A stretch of DNA of 64,000 bases, taken from the NCBI RefSeq assembly GCF_949987535.1, contig NC_080074.1, positions 37,121,641-37,185,640 of the forward strand, written 5' to 3'. Source of the DNA: Balaenoptera acutorostrata. Taxonomy: Eukaryota; Chordata; Mammalia; Artiodactyla; Balaenopteridae. A program made the position numbers and the translations under genes. Below are positions 37,908 through 48,300 of this stretch, one piece after another (within the stretch, counting starts at the first letter, position 1; the number at the start of each line of letters is the position of its first letter). The notes beneath the pieces were generated by a model. The model was not told the origin of the DNA and did not search any database. It saw nothing but the letters and a program-made list of their open reading frames with translations.

Positions 37908-39350
37908 TCATCCATGGGGTTCACATGGGCTCACTTTATTATGACGCCTCATGCTGGGCAGCTTGCAACAAAGATGTTTCAAAACAAAGTTCCAGATTCT
38001 CCCAGCCACCCCTTGCTTTTTCTGGCTCTGGCCAGAGACAGAGGATGAGGACACACTCTCAGGCTGCCCAGCGTGGGAGGACCTTCCAGTGTTGGACACA
38101 CCCAGGGGGCAGCTGCTTCCCTCTGGGGCTCCAATCCTGCTGCTGCTGCTGGAGGTGGATGTCCCAGTGCCACGCTGGGGGGCTGGGCTGGGGGTGGCAG
38201 TCCTCGCCTCCAGGCTGGGTGGGGGACAGGCAGACTCACCGGTCTTCTGCCCTGCCTGCTGGTCTTCCTGCAGCTGCACATTTTTTCTGTGGTAGAGCCA
38301 CCTGGTTTGCAGGGAGGACACCACAGGGCTTGGAGAAGGCTCAAGCTCACTGCCACAGAGGTCCCCGCAAGAGAAGGGCTTCAGAGTTATGATGGAGACC
38401 TCCACCTTGGGTTTCTTGGAGCTCACACTGCCTGTCCCAGTGTCCTGGATCTGGTCGCAAGTCAAGCCCGGAGTCCTCACCATTGTCACCTCCAGGTCCT
38501 CTTCACAGGGTGGCTGGAGTGGCTCCTTCTGGCCCACGTTGACCCATGGATGCGTCATGAGGTCAGGTAAGGTGCCTCTGTCACTGGGGTTGAGGGCAAT
38601 CATTTTTTGTAACAGATCCCTTATCTTCAAAGACAGATAAGGTGGGATGGGGTATTGCCCTTGTAGGATTTGCTTCCGCAGCTCCTGGAAGTCTTTTCCC
38701 ACAAAGGGCTGGGACCCAGTTACCATGGTGTACAGCACTACTCCCAAGCTCCACACGTCCACCGCAGGGCCGCTGTAGCTCTGCCCCAGGAAGAGTTCCG
38801 GGGCAGCATAAGGGCGTGTGCCGCAGATCGTGTCCAGTTGGACAATGTCATCACACTTGTTGCTGAGGCCAAAGTCTGTAAGTTTGATATTCATGTTGGA
38901 ATCAAAGAGGAGGCTCAGTGGCTTCAGGTCCCGGTGCACGATACCCCTCTGGTGGCAGTGCTGCAGGGCGGAGACCAGCTGCTGGAACGGGCCTCGGGCC
39001 TCCGCCTCTGTCATACGGCCATGGGTCTTCAAATAGTGGTACATGTCCCCCCCACTGAGGTACTCCATCACCACGAAAAATGTCTCCTCTGTGTCAATCA
39101 CCCCCAGCAGTTTTACAATATTGGGGTGATTCAGAGCCTTCAGACTGCACACTTCCCCGAAAAGTGCCTGGACACTTGAGAAGCTCTGACGCCTTTTCTT
39201 TATGACCTTCACAGCCACCTGTGTCCCGGTCAGAATGTGCCGGGCCAATTTCACTTTACCGAAGGTGCCTTCACCAACGGTGTGGAGGATCTCGAAGTCA
39301 TCAATATGAGCCTCCTTGCCAGCAGATTTGGCTGTGAGGCCCTACATCAT
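37908..39350 (-). pseudogene. Sperm-motility-kinase-like (MARK-related) retrogene, start blocked
   Basis: Intronless Ser/Thr kinase frame. ATG-ATG at 39345-39350 in a good context (ATCACC before it) is followed at once by TAG (39342-39344). The frame is then open for 477 codons to TGA at 37908. Counting from the first ATG: Gly loop GEGTFG 26-31, VAVK Lys48, helix-C Glu66, HRD 139-141, DFG 159-161, APE 183-185, then a degenerate UBA-like segment (around CDQIQD) and a Ser-rich tail with a basic end. This order matches the Smok/MARK-related kinases of mammals, which are testis-expressed; the assignment is from memory. The catalytic-loop Asn (HRDLKPxN) is Ser146. The first in-frame ATG after the TAG is Met95, past the Gly loop and Lys48, so internal initiation would not give a kinase. 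It could be a recent pseudogene, an allele with a nonsense change, or a frame translated from another start. Confidence 0.82.
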
Positions 39351-39354
39351 GGTG

Positions 39355-39562
39355 ATCTGCTAACTACACTGACTGACAGCACTACCTAGCAACGCTAACT
39401 ACCCTAACTAACAATGCTAACTGTACTAACAGGGCTAAGTATGCTGTCTCTACTAACAACGCTAACTACACTAACTGTACCAACAGCGCTAACTAGTACT
39501 AACTACACTAACTATGCTAATCAGGTATTAACTATACCAACAATACTCACTATGCTAACTGT
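39355..39562 (-). repeat. Degenerate CTAAC/GTTAG tandem repeat upstream of the kinase start
   Basis: About 200 bp made of imperfect 9-12-bp units. On the plus strand the theme is CTAACTAYRCTAAC and variants (GCTAACTACACTAACTGTAC, GCTAACTAGTACTAACTAC); on the kinase strand GTTAGYRTWGTTAG. It ends 5 bp before the ATG-ATG region. The kinase-strand edge reads TTTCTACAG|TTAGC at about 39558, which looks like a splice acceptor after a pyrimidine-rich tract (39565-39650). Confidence 0.85.
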
Positions 39563-40164
39563 AGAAAGAACAATGACACAAATAAAAAAGAGTAGAGAAA
39601 AGACAAACGAAAATCAACAAAATGGCAGAAACAAGGAAAACACAAGCTAACTGTAGGTCCAAGGCCGTCAGGTCACCAAAAGCAGCTTCCTGGGCTCTAA
39701 GGACCAAAAACCTGGGCCCACCTTTCTCTTTCATAGGGCTTTGTGAAGTACATCACAATGGTGCACTCTGAGGTCAGAGCAAGAAATGGACCCATCACCG
39801 CTGGGGATACACCACAGTGGTTTTCTCACTTTTTGAGTTCAAGGCCCCTTTACACTTAGGAAAAAGGATCCCAAAGAAATTTTTCTTTACGTGTGTTATT
39901 AGATATTGGTATTCACTTTGTTATAAATAAACATCTGCAGGATACTTCAGTGGCCTTTTTATTTCTAGTTTGAAAATGTGTAATAATTTTAGAGACCTCA
40001 TAATGTCTACACTTGAAATGTTCAATTCCTTTTCCTTAAATTCTGGTCTCAAAATAACGTTACAACTTAACTGACTTCACGATACTATACAAAATGTTCT
40101 GTTGCATAAGACATGATACGGTACATTATGAAAGTCTATGAAGCTGAGAGAAGGTTTGCCAGGA
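39563..40164. other. Mixed upstream segment of the retrocopy unit
   Basis: The 39565-39650 part is purine-rich on plus (pyrimidine-rich on the kinase strand). The 39820-39930 part ('gttcaaggcccctttacact', 'aaaggatcccaaagaaattt') resembles an old DNA-transposon-type repeat I cannot name. No protein frame is recognised. Confidence 0.5.
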
Positions 40165-40577
40165 AGGTCATTGAGCAGATTTCTCATCAGGAGCCTCGGA
40201 GGCCAGATGGCATGACTCAATGTACTTGAAGTGTTGAAGGAAAGAAACCGTCAACCAAGAATCCTATATCTAGCAAAACTTTCCTTTGAAAATGAGGGAG
40301 AAATCAAGACATTCCCAGTTAATCAAGAGTTGAGAGAGTTCTTAACCACCAGACCCGCCTGCCACAGGGAGTTCTTCAGGTTGCAGTCAAGGACCCTGGA
40401 CAGTAGCTCAAAGCCTTATGAAGAAATAAAGACCTCTGGTAAAAGTAGACAGACGGGCGACGAGAAAAGCTAGTACTGTTGTAACTTTGGTTTGTAGCTC
40501 CACTTTTTGTCTTCTATTTGATTTAAGAGACTAATATATAATAAAACACACACATACAAATCAAAAAAAAAAAAAAA
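40165..40577 (+). repeat. Old L1 ORF1 3' part with spacer and poly(A)
   Basis: It encodes a decayed ORF1p C-terminus (PRILYLAKLSFENEGEIKTF, then ELREFLTTRPA) followed by the typical L1 ORF1-ORF2 spacer ('gtaactttggtttgtagctc'). An AATAAA (40540-40545) and an A15 tract (40563-40577) follow directly. The family is older than the other L1s here. It is antisense to the kinase unit that contains it. Confidence 0.75.
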
Positions 40578-40726
40578 GATCACCTCTTCACCTAGGAAAG
40601 TTACTTCACCCCCACTTTAGCCTAACTTTGGGAATTCCCATCAACAACATTCTTCTTTCCACTGTAGGAAGCAACGCTGCCAGAAGCTATGGCAAGCAGA
40701 GCCTCTTCTAAAATGCCTTTGATGAC

Positions 40727-41155
40727 TGCAGCAACATGGATGCAACTAGAGATTATTAAGTGAAGTAAGTCAGAAAGAGAAAGACAAATACCATGTGATA
40801 CCACTTACATGTGGAATCTAAAGTATGGCACAAATGAACCTATTTATGAAACAGCAACAGACTCACAGACATAGAGAACAGACTTGTGGTTGCCAAGGAG
40901 GAGGGGGGTGGGAGAGGGAAGGGCTGGGAGTGTGGCATTAGTAGATGTAAACTATTATATATAGGAGGGATAAACAACAAGGTCCTACTCTACAGCACAG
41001 GGAACTAGAGTCAATATCCTGTGATAAACTGTAATGGAAAAGAATATAAAAAAAGAATGTCTATATGTGTATAACTGAGTCACTTTGCCATACAGCAGAT
41101 TGGCACAAGATTGTAAATCAACTATACGTCAATAAAAACAATAAAATAAAATAAA
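40727..41155 (+). mobile_element. L1 3' end nested in the retrocopy unit
   Basis: A 5'-truncated L1: the end of ORF2 ('ttaagtgaagtaagtcagaa') and an intermediate-age 3'UTR ('cacagggaactagagtcaat', 'gtcactttgccatacagcag') ending in ATAAAATAAA. The flanking TSD AAAATGCCTYTGATGAC lies at 40710-40726 and 41156-41172 with one mismatch. It is antisense to the kinase. Confidence 0.88.
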
Positions 41156-41168
41156 AAAATGCCTCTGA

Positions 41169-41248
41169 TGACGTACACAGCCCCTGCTCCTGCTGACTAC
41201 CTCTCTGCAGCACCCAACTCTGTGAAACCCCGCCCCCAGCTGAGGTCA
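41169..41248 (-). promoter_or_regulatory. Candidate promoter-like motifs at the 5' end of the retrocopy unit
   Basis: Within 80 bp are TGACGTA (41169-41175; TACGTCA on the kinase strand), a GC box CCCCGCCCCC (41228-41237) and TGAGGTCA (41241-41248). CRE-like sites with a GC box are common in spermatid promoters such as testis ACE. Such short motifs occur by chance, and no transcription evidence is available. Confidence 0.3.
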
Positions 41249-43379
41249 CTCCAGTCCTGTGTCTCCTTCCTTTGTCCTCTGTCTCCCACCAGTGTTTCTC
41301 TAACAGAAACACAAAGAACTGCTGTGTTTTCACTCAGTCTCACTGTTCACGTTCCCACGCTTGATTTGGGCATCAGACCTGCAAGAGTTCAAAACTTACT
41401 GGAGAACCCAAGTCTTGATACCAGATCATATATTCCAGAATCCTTATCCCACATCAGTATGTATACAATAACCATGTTCGATGTGAGGGAATTTTACTAT
41501 TCTTACGTTTTTTGGACAGTGACTTTTTTCATAGATATGTATAATGGAAAAAGTTGTGGAATAAATCAATATGAAGAGTCAAACATGTGAACATGGCCAG
41601 TAACATGAGCTGAGAAAGAAGTGGATTGGCTACATATAATGGGCAGGAAATGCTGTCCAGCAAACTTGAACTTTGTTGATTTATTTTCATTCATTAGTGA
41701 ATTCATTAATCAACTCATTTAATAGTTTATTAACTCATTCATTAATTTATTAATCATAGTTTAACTGACTTACTACTTTCTTAATCATCATATATATAAT
41801 TTAAAGCTCATGTGCTTGGCACTAGGGATGGAATGGTACCTAAACATTCCCTGGCCTTAAAGAGATTACATTGTGATTAAGGGGATCACATATGTAAATA
41901 TGATCCACACTAAAAAGAGCCAAGTATTAGTTTTATGGTGACATTAGTATTAGTATTACGGTGACATTTGGGAGCAACTATTTTTCTTCCAACTCTGAAA
42001 ATAGGAAAGGTATCGAGAAATCCTCCCAGAGAAGTGTATAGGTATGTATAAGTATCAGGCTAGGCAAAAAGGACAGGGAGTAGGGTATAAAGAGGTCATA
42101 AGAGGAGAAAACAGTAGAGAATGTTGCAGGCAAAACAAATAGCATGTGCAGAGGCCTCCCAGCAAATAAGAATATAACATATTTAGGAAAATTCCAAGAA
42201 AGAACCTTAGACTAAACATCAGATATATGATAGAGCAACAACAAAATTTGGAATCAAGCATCTTTAGAAAAAATAAAATCTAAATAATCAGGTTCAACCA
42301 GTTTAAAGTGTAATGAGGGAAAAAAAGGATCTAATTCACATTAGCAAAAATACTTTTTTGAAAAAATTAAGAATAAATCAACCTTGGGGAGGAGTCAAGT
42401 TGGCATACAAGGAGGACACAGAATTCGCGTCTCCTCACAACTAGGGCACCTACCAGGCACCAGAGGGGGACCGCGGACGCCTAAAGGGATGGGAGAAACC
42501 CCCAGTGACCAGGTAGGACGTGGGGCATGGGGGGAGTGAAGGGGGAGGAGAAGTGGAGGTGGGATGAGACTGGCGCCCCTGAGGGATGGCTGGGGGAGGG
42601 GAAGGGATCCCACACCTGCAGTGGGAAATTGGGGAACCATTGGGAGGGCAGAGGATCAAAAGGGAGTGTGGCCAGGTTTCCCCCACCCACCAAGGCCCCC
42701 TCCAGCCACGTGGGTCCTGAGGGAGTGGGAGGGAGGGAAGGCGGAGCAAAAGTAAAGGCCAGACCTCAGGGACCTGCACACCTGAGGGGTGGCTGGGGTA
42801 AGGGAGGAGTTCCTACACCCAGCAGGACCCACCCATGGTTAGGGGTCCAGTGGCGCCAGGGGAGACCCTGGGGGAGATGGTGGGGGAGGGGAGCAAAGGG
42901 AACTGGGCCAGGGCTTTCCCTGTCCATTTAGGCACCAGGAAGCCTGTTGGGCTCCCAGGCCTAATCCTCTGCCCTCAGAGCCTCCTTCCTGCCATGCAGA
43001 ACCCAAGCCCCGCCCTTATACCCCCACCCAGGGCCCCACCCGCACACACTCAGAGACCCCCTCCAACAAGCAGGGCCCAAACCCCACCCACACACACTCA
43101 AGGCCCTACCTCCAAACTCTGGAACTCTACACTCCAGAGGCCCTCCTTTCCAAGTGCTGCCTCTCCCCTTCCTCGAAGATCCTAAGCAGAGGGCCCACCC
43201 CAGGCTTGAATGTCACCCAGCCTAGGCCCTGCCCCCAGGGACTTTTCCTGTCTACTGGGTCCTGAGGCAAGGCCCTGCCCCATGCTCACCCCCACACCTG
43301 CCTAGGTCCCACCCCTCCCTAAACCCTGCCCCTGCCTAAATTCCACCCCGCCTAAACTCCGCCCCCATAGCCAAGGCTT

Positions 43380-43735
43380 ATTTTTTATTTTTTCCTTCTT
43401 TTTTCCACTTTTAGATTGGGGTTCTGTTTTACCTTGTTGATTCCTTCTTGTGGATCCTTTTATATTTTTATTTTTCCTAATAAATCTTTTATTTTTCTAA
43501 TTTTATTTTATTCTTTACACTTCAATATTGTTCTCTGCGTATGGCTTGTTCCCCCCCACCACCACTTTTTTTTTCTTTTTTCTGTTGTGGTTTTATTTTA
43601 CCTTGTTGCAGTTGTTTCAATTATACTTTTGTTTTTCCTAATATAATTTTTATCTTTCTAATTCTATTTTGTTTTTTCCTCTTTCATATTGTACTGCTCC
43701 TTTATTTCTTTCTTCCTTTTTTTTTTTAACCGCAC
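43380..43735 (+). repeat. T-rich duplicated block within the L1 5'UTR
   Basis: Two imperfect copies of a T-rich module: 'ttttaccttgttg' at about 43429 and 43598, each followed by 'tttttcctaat' and 'ttttctaatt'/'ctttctaatt' blocks. The copies are about 170 bp apart, which points to an internal tandem duplication in the 5'UTR. Confidence 0.65.
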
Positions 43736-44022
43736 CACGAATCTTGCGGGATCTTGGCTCCAAGGCTGGAGGTCAGGCACAAGCTCCTGTGGTGGGGACT
43801 CTGAGTCCAAACTGCTGGATTAACAGAGAACCTCAGACCCCAGGGAATATTAATCAGAGTGAGGCCTCCTGGAGGGCCTCATCTCACCAACAAGACCCAG
43901 CTCTATCCAACTGCCTGTAAACTCCAGTGCTGGAAGTCTCAGGCCAAACAACCAGTAAGACAGGAATACAGCCCCAACAATTAAAAAAAAAAAAACAGAA
44001 ACGACAAAAAAATATGTTACAG

Positions 44023-44373
44023 GGCTTCTTTGGTGGCGCAGTGGTTAAGAATCTGCCTGCCAATGCAGGGGACATGGGTTCAAGCCCTGGTCCAGGAAGA
44101 TCCCACATACCGCGGAGCAACTAAGCCCGTGCACCACAACTACTGAGACTGCGCTCTAGAGCCCGCGAGCCACAACTACTGAGCTCACGTGTCATAACTA
44201 CTGAAGCCCACGTGCCTAGAGCCCGTGCCCCGTAACAAGAGAAGCCACCGCAATGAGAAGCCCGCGCACCGCAACGAACAGTAGCCCCCGCCCACCGCAA
44301 CTAGAGAAAACCCGTGCGCAGCAACAAAGACCCAGTGCAGCCAAAAATAAATAAATAAAATAAATTAAAAAAA
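44023..44373 (+). repeat. CHR SINE inserted at the start of L1 ORF1
   Basis: A 351-bp long-type CHR SINE with an extra repeated 'gccacaactactga'-type segment in its body. The TSD AATATGTTACAG lies at 44011-44022 and 44374-44385 and falls on the first codons of the L1 ORF1, so the SINE separates the ORF1 start from its 5'UTR. Confidence 0.92.
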
Positions 44374-44385
44374 AATATGTTACAG

Positions 44386-45315
44386 ACGAAGGAGCAAGGT
44401 AAAAACATACAAGACCAAATAAATGAAGACGAAATAGGCAACGTACCTGAAAAAGAATTCAGATTAATGATAGTAAAGATGATCCAAAATCTCGGAAACA
44501 GAATGGAGAAATTACAAGAAACATTAAACAAGGATCTAGAAGAACTAAAGAGCAAACAAACAATGATGAACAGCACAATAAATGAAATTAAAAATACTCT
44601 AGAAGGAGTCAATAAAAGAATAACTGAGGCAGAAGAACAGAGAAGTGAGCTGGAAGATAAAATGGTGGAAATAACTGCCAGAGAGCAGAATAAAGAAAAA
44701 AGAATGAAAAGAATTGAGGACAGTCTCAGAGACCTCTGGGGCAACATTAAACACACCAACATTTGAATTATAGGGGTCCCAAAAGAAGAAGAGAAAAAGA
44801 AAGGGTCTGAGAAAATACTTGAGGAAATTATAGTTAAAAACTTCCCTAACATGGGAAAGGAAATAGTCAATCAAGTCCAGGAAGCACAGAGAGTACCATA
44901 CAGGAAAAACCCAAACAGAAACACATCGAGACACATATTAATCAAACTATCAAAAAATAAAGACAATGAAAACATATTAAAAGCAGCAAGGGAAAAGCAA
45001 CAAATAACATACAAGGGAATCCCCATAAGGGTCACAGCTGATTTTTCAGCAGAAAATCTGCAAGCCAGAAGGGAGTGGCAGGACATATTTAAAGTGATGA
45101 AAGGGAAAAACCTACAACCAAGATTACTCTACCCAGCAAGGATCTCATTCATATTCGATGGAGAAATTAAAACCTTTACAGATAAGCAAAAGTTAGAATT
45201 CAGCACCACCAAACCACCTTTACAACAAATTGCTAAAGGAACTTCTCTAGGCAGGAAACACAAGAGAAGGAGAAGACCAACAAAAACAAACCCAAAACAA
45301 TTAAGAAAATTGTAA
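44386..45315 (+). pseudogene. L1 ORF1 remnant
   Basis: It encodes ORF1p sequence (KEQGKNIQDQINEDEIGNVP, then the coiled coil, then IGVP-type RRM and the ADFSAENLQARREWQDIFKV domain). A TGA at 44764-44766 replaces the CGx codon seen in the copy at 59261, consistent with CpG decay. A one-base insertion near 45229 shifts the last codons, so the frame runs past the normal stop. Confidence 0.88.
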
Positions 45316-48300
45316 TAGGAACATACATATTGATAATTTCCTTAAATGTAAATGGATTAAATGCTCCTACCAAAAGACATAGACAGGTCGAATGGATACA
45401 AAAAAAAGACCTGTATATATACTGTCCACAAGAGACCCACTTCAGAACTAGGGACACATACAGACTGAAAGTGAGGGGATGGAGAAAGATATTCCACGCT
45501 AATGGAAATCAAAAGAAAGATGGAGTAGCAATTCTCATAACAGACAAAATAGACTTTAAAATAAAGACTATTACAAGAGACAAAGAAGGACACTACATAA
45601 TGATCAAGGGATCAATCCAAGAGGAAGATATAACAATTGTAAATATTTATGCACCCAACATAGGAGCACCTCAATACATAAGGTAAAGGCTAACAGCCAT
45701 AAAAGGGGAAATCGTCAGTAACAGAATAATAATAGGGGACATTAACACCCCACTTTCACAAATGGACAAATCATCCAAAATGAAAATAATAAGGAAACAC
45801 AAGCTTTAAATGACACATTAAACAAGATGGACTTAATTGATATTTATCGGACATTCCATCCAAAAACAACAGAATATACTTTCTTCTCAAGTGCTCATGG
45901 AACATTCTCCAGGATAGACCATACCTTGGGTCACAAATCAAGCCTTGGTAAATTTAAGAAAATTGAAATCGTATCACGTATCTTTTCCGACCACAACGCT
46001 ATGAGACTAGATATCAATTACAGGAAAAAAACTGTAAAAAAAATACAAATATATGGAGGCTAAACAATATGCTACTAAATAACCAAAAGATCACTGAAGA
46101 AATCAAAGAGGAAATAAAAAACTACCTAGAAACAAATGCCAATGAAAACACAACAACCCAAAACCTACGGAATGCAGCAAAAGCAGTTATAGAAAGAAGT
46201 TTATAGCAATACAAGCCTACATGAAGAAACAGGAAACATCTCGAATAAACAACCTAACCTTGCACCTAAAGCAATTAGAGAAAGAAGAACAAAAAAGCCC
46301 CAAAGTTAGCAGAAGGAAAGAAATCATAAAGATCAGATCAGAAATAAATGAAATAAAAAAAGAAGGAAACAATAGCAAAGATCAATAAAACTAAAAGCTG
46401 GTTCTTTGAGAAGATAAACAAAATTGATAAACCATTAGCCAGACTCACCAAGAAAAAAATGGAGAAGACTCAAATCAACAGAATTAGAAATGAAAAAGGA
46501 GAAGTAACAACTGATACAGCAGAAATACAAAGGATCATGAGAGACTACTACAAGCAACTATAAGCGAATACAATGGATGAAATCCCTGGATGAAATGGAC
46601 AAATTCTTAGAAATGCACAACCTTCAGAGACTGAACCAGGAATAAATAGAAAATATAAACAGACCAATCACAAGCACTGAAATTGAAACTGTGATTAAAA
46701 ATTTTCCTACAAACAAAAGCCCAGGACCAGATGGCTTCACAGGTGAATTCTATCAAACATTTAGAGAAGAGCTAACACCTATGCTTCTCAAACTCTTCCA
46801 AAATATAGCAGAGGGAGGAACACTCCCAAACTCATTCTACGAGCCACCATCATCCTGATACCAAAACCAGACAGAGATACTAAAAAAAAAGAAAATTACA
46901 GCCCAATATCACTGATGAATATAGATGCAAAAATCCTCAACAAAATACTAGCAAGCAGAATCCAACAACACATTAAAAGGATCATACACCATGATCAAGT
47001 GGGGTTTATCCCAGGAATGCAAGGATTCTTCAAAATACACAAATCAATGTGATACACCATATTAACAAACTGAAGAATAAAAAGCATATGATCATCTCAA
47101 GAGATGCAGAAAAATTTTGAGAAATTCAACACCCATTTATGATAAAAACTCTCCAGAAAGTAGGCATAGAGGGAACCTACCTCAACATTAATAAAGGCCA
47201 TGTATGACAAAGCCACAGCCAACATCATTCTCAATGGTGAAAAACTGAAATTATTTCCTCTAAGATCAGGAACAAGACAAGGTTGCCCACTCTCACCACT
47301 ATTATTCAACACAGTTTTGGAATTTTTAGCCACAGCAACCAAAGAAGAAAAAGAAATAAACGGAATGCAAATTGGAAAAGAAGAAGTAAAATTGTCACTG
47401 TTGCAGATGACATGATACTATCTATAGAGAATCCTAAAGATGCTACGAGAAAACTACTAGAGCTAATCAATGAATTTGCTAAAGTAGCAGGATACAAAAT
47501 TAATGCACAGAAATCTCTTGCATTCCTATACACTAATGATGAAAAATCTGAAAGAGAAATTAAGGAAACACTCCCATTTACCACTGCAACAAAAAGAATA
47601 AAATACCTAGGAATAAACCTACCTAAGGAGACAAAAGACCTGTATGCAGAAAACTATAAGACACTGCTGAAAGAAATTAAAGATGATACAAACAGATGGA
47701 GAGATATATCATGTTCTTGCGTTGGAAGAATAAATATTGTGAAAATGACTATACTACCCAAAGGAATCTACAGATTCAATGCAATCCCTATCAAACTACC
47801 AATGGCATTTTTCATAGAACTAGAAAACAAAATTGCACAATTTGTACAGAAACACAAAAGACCCCGAATAGCCAAAGCAGTCTTGAGAAAGAAAAATGGA
47901 GCTGGAAGAATCAGGCTCCTGGACTTCAAACTATACCACAAAGCTACAGTAATCAAGACAGTATGGTACTGGCACAAAAACAGAAATATAGATCAATGGA
48001 ACAGGATAGAAAGCCCAGAGATAAACCCACACACAAATGGTCACCTTATCTTTGATAAAGGAGGCAAGAGAATACAGTGGAGAAAAGACAGCCTCTTTAA
48101 TAAGTGGTGCTGAGAAAACCAGACAGCTACATGTAGAAGAATGAAATTAGAACACTTCCTAACACCATATACAAAAATAAACTCGAAATGGATTAAAGAC
48201 CTAAATGTAAGGCCAGACACTGTAAAACTCTCAGAGGAAAACATAGGCAGAACACTCTAATACATAAATCACAGCAAGATCCTTTTTGACCCACCTCCTA

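Larger units (their letters stand above)
37556..41401 (-). mobile_element. Long L1-mobilised retrocopy unit carrying a kinase frame
   Basis: A perfect 15-bp direct repeat, GAGAACCCAAGTCTT, lies at 37541-37555 and 41402-41416. Directly inside the left copy is a T-run (37556-37568), i.e. a poly(A) tail on the minus strand, with AATAAA 14 nt upstream of it. These are the marks of L1-driven insertion of a polyadenylated RNA. In its own sense the unit is: ~250 bp GC-richer 5' segment, a nested L1 fragment, an old L1 ORF1 fragment in antisense, about 600 bp of mixed sequence, a CTAAC/GTTAG repeat, the kinase frame, and a 320-bp 3'UTR. It sits in the TMTC2 intron in the same orientation as TMTC2. 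Confidence 0.85.

Noticed and set aside
38073..38570. Plus-strand frames over the kinase, up to 169 codons
   Set aside because: Antisense shadows of the GC-rich kinase frame; the minus frame alone shows ordered kinase motifs.
42527..42931. 134-codon and overlapping Gly/Pro-rich frames in GC-rich DNA
   Set aside because: They lie in the GC-rich 5'UTR of the L1 at 42385. Stops are rare there because of base composition, and frames are open on both strands.
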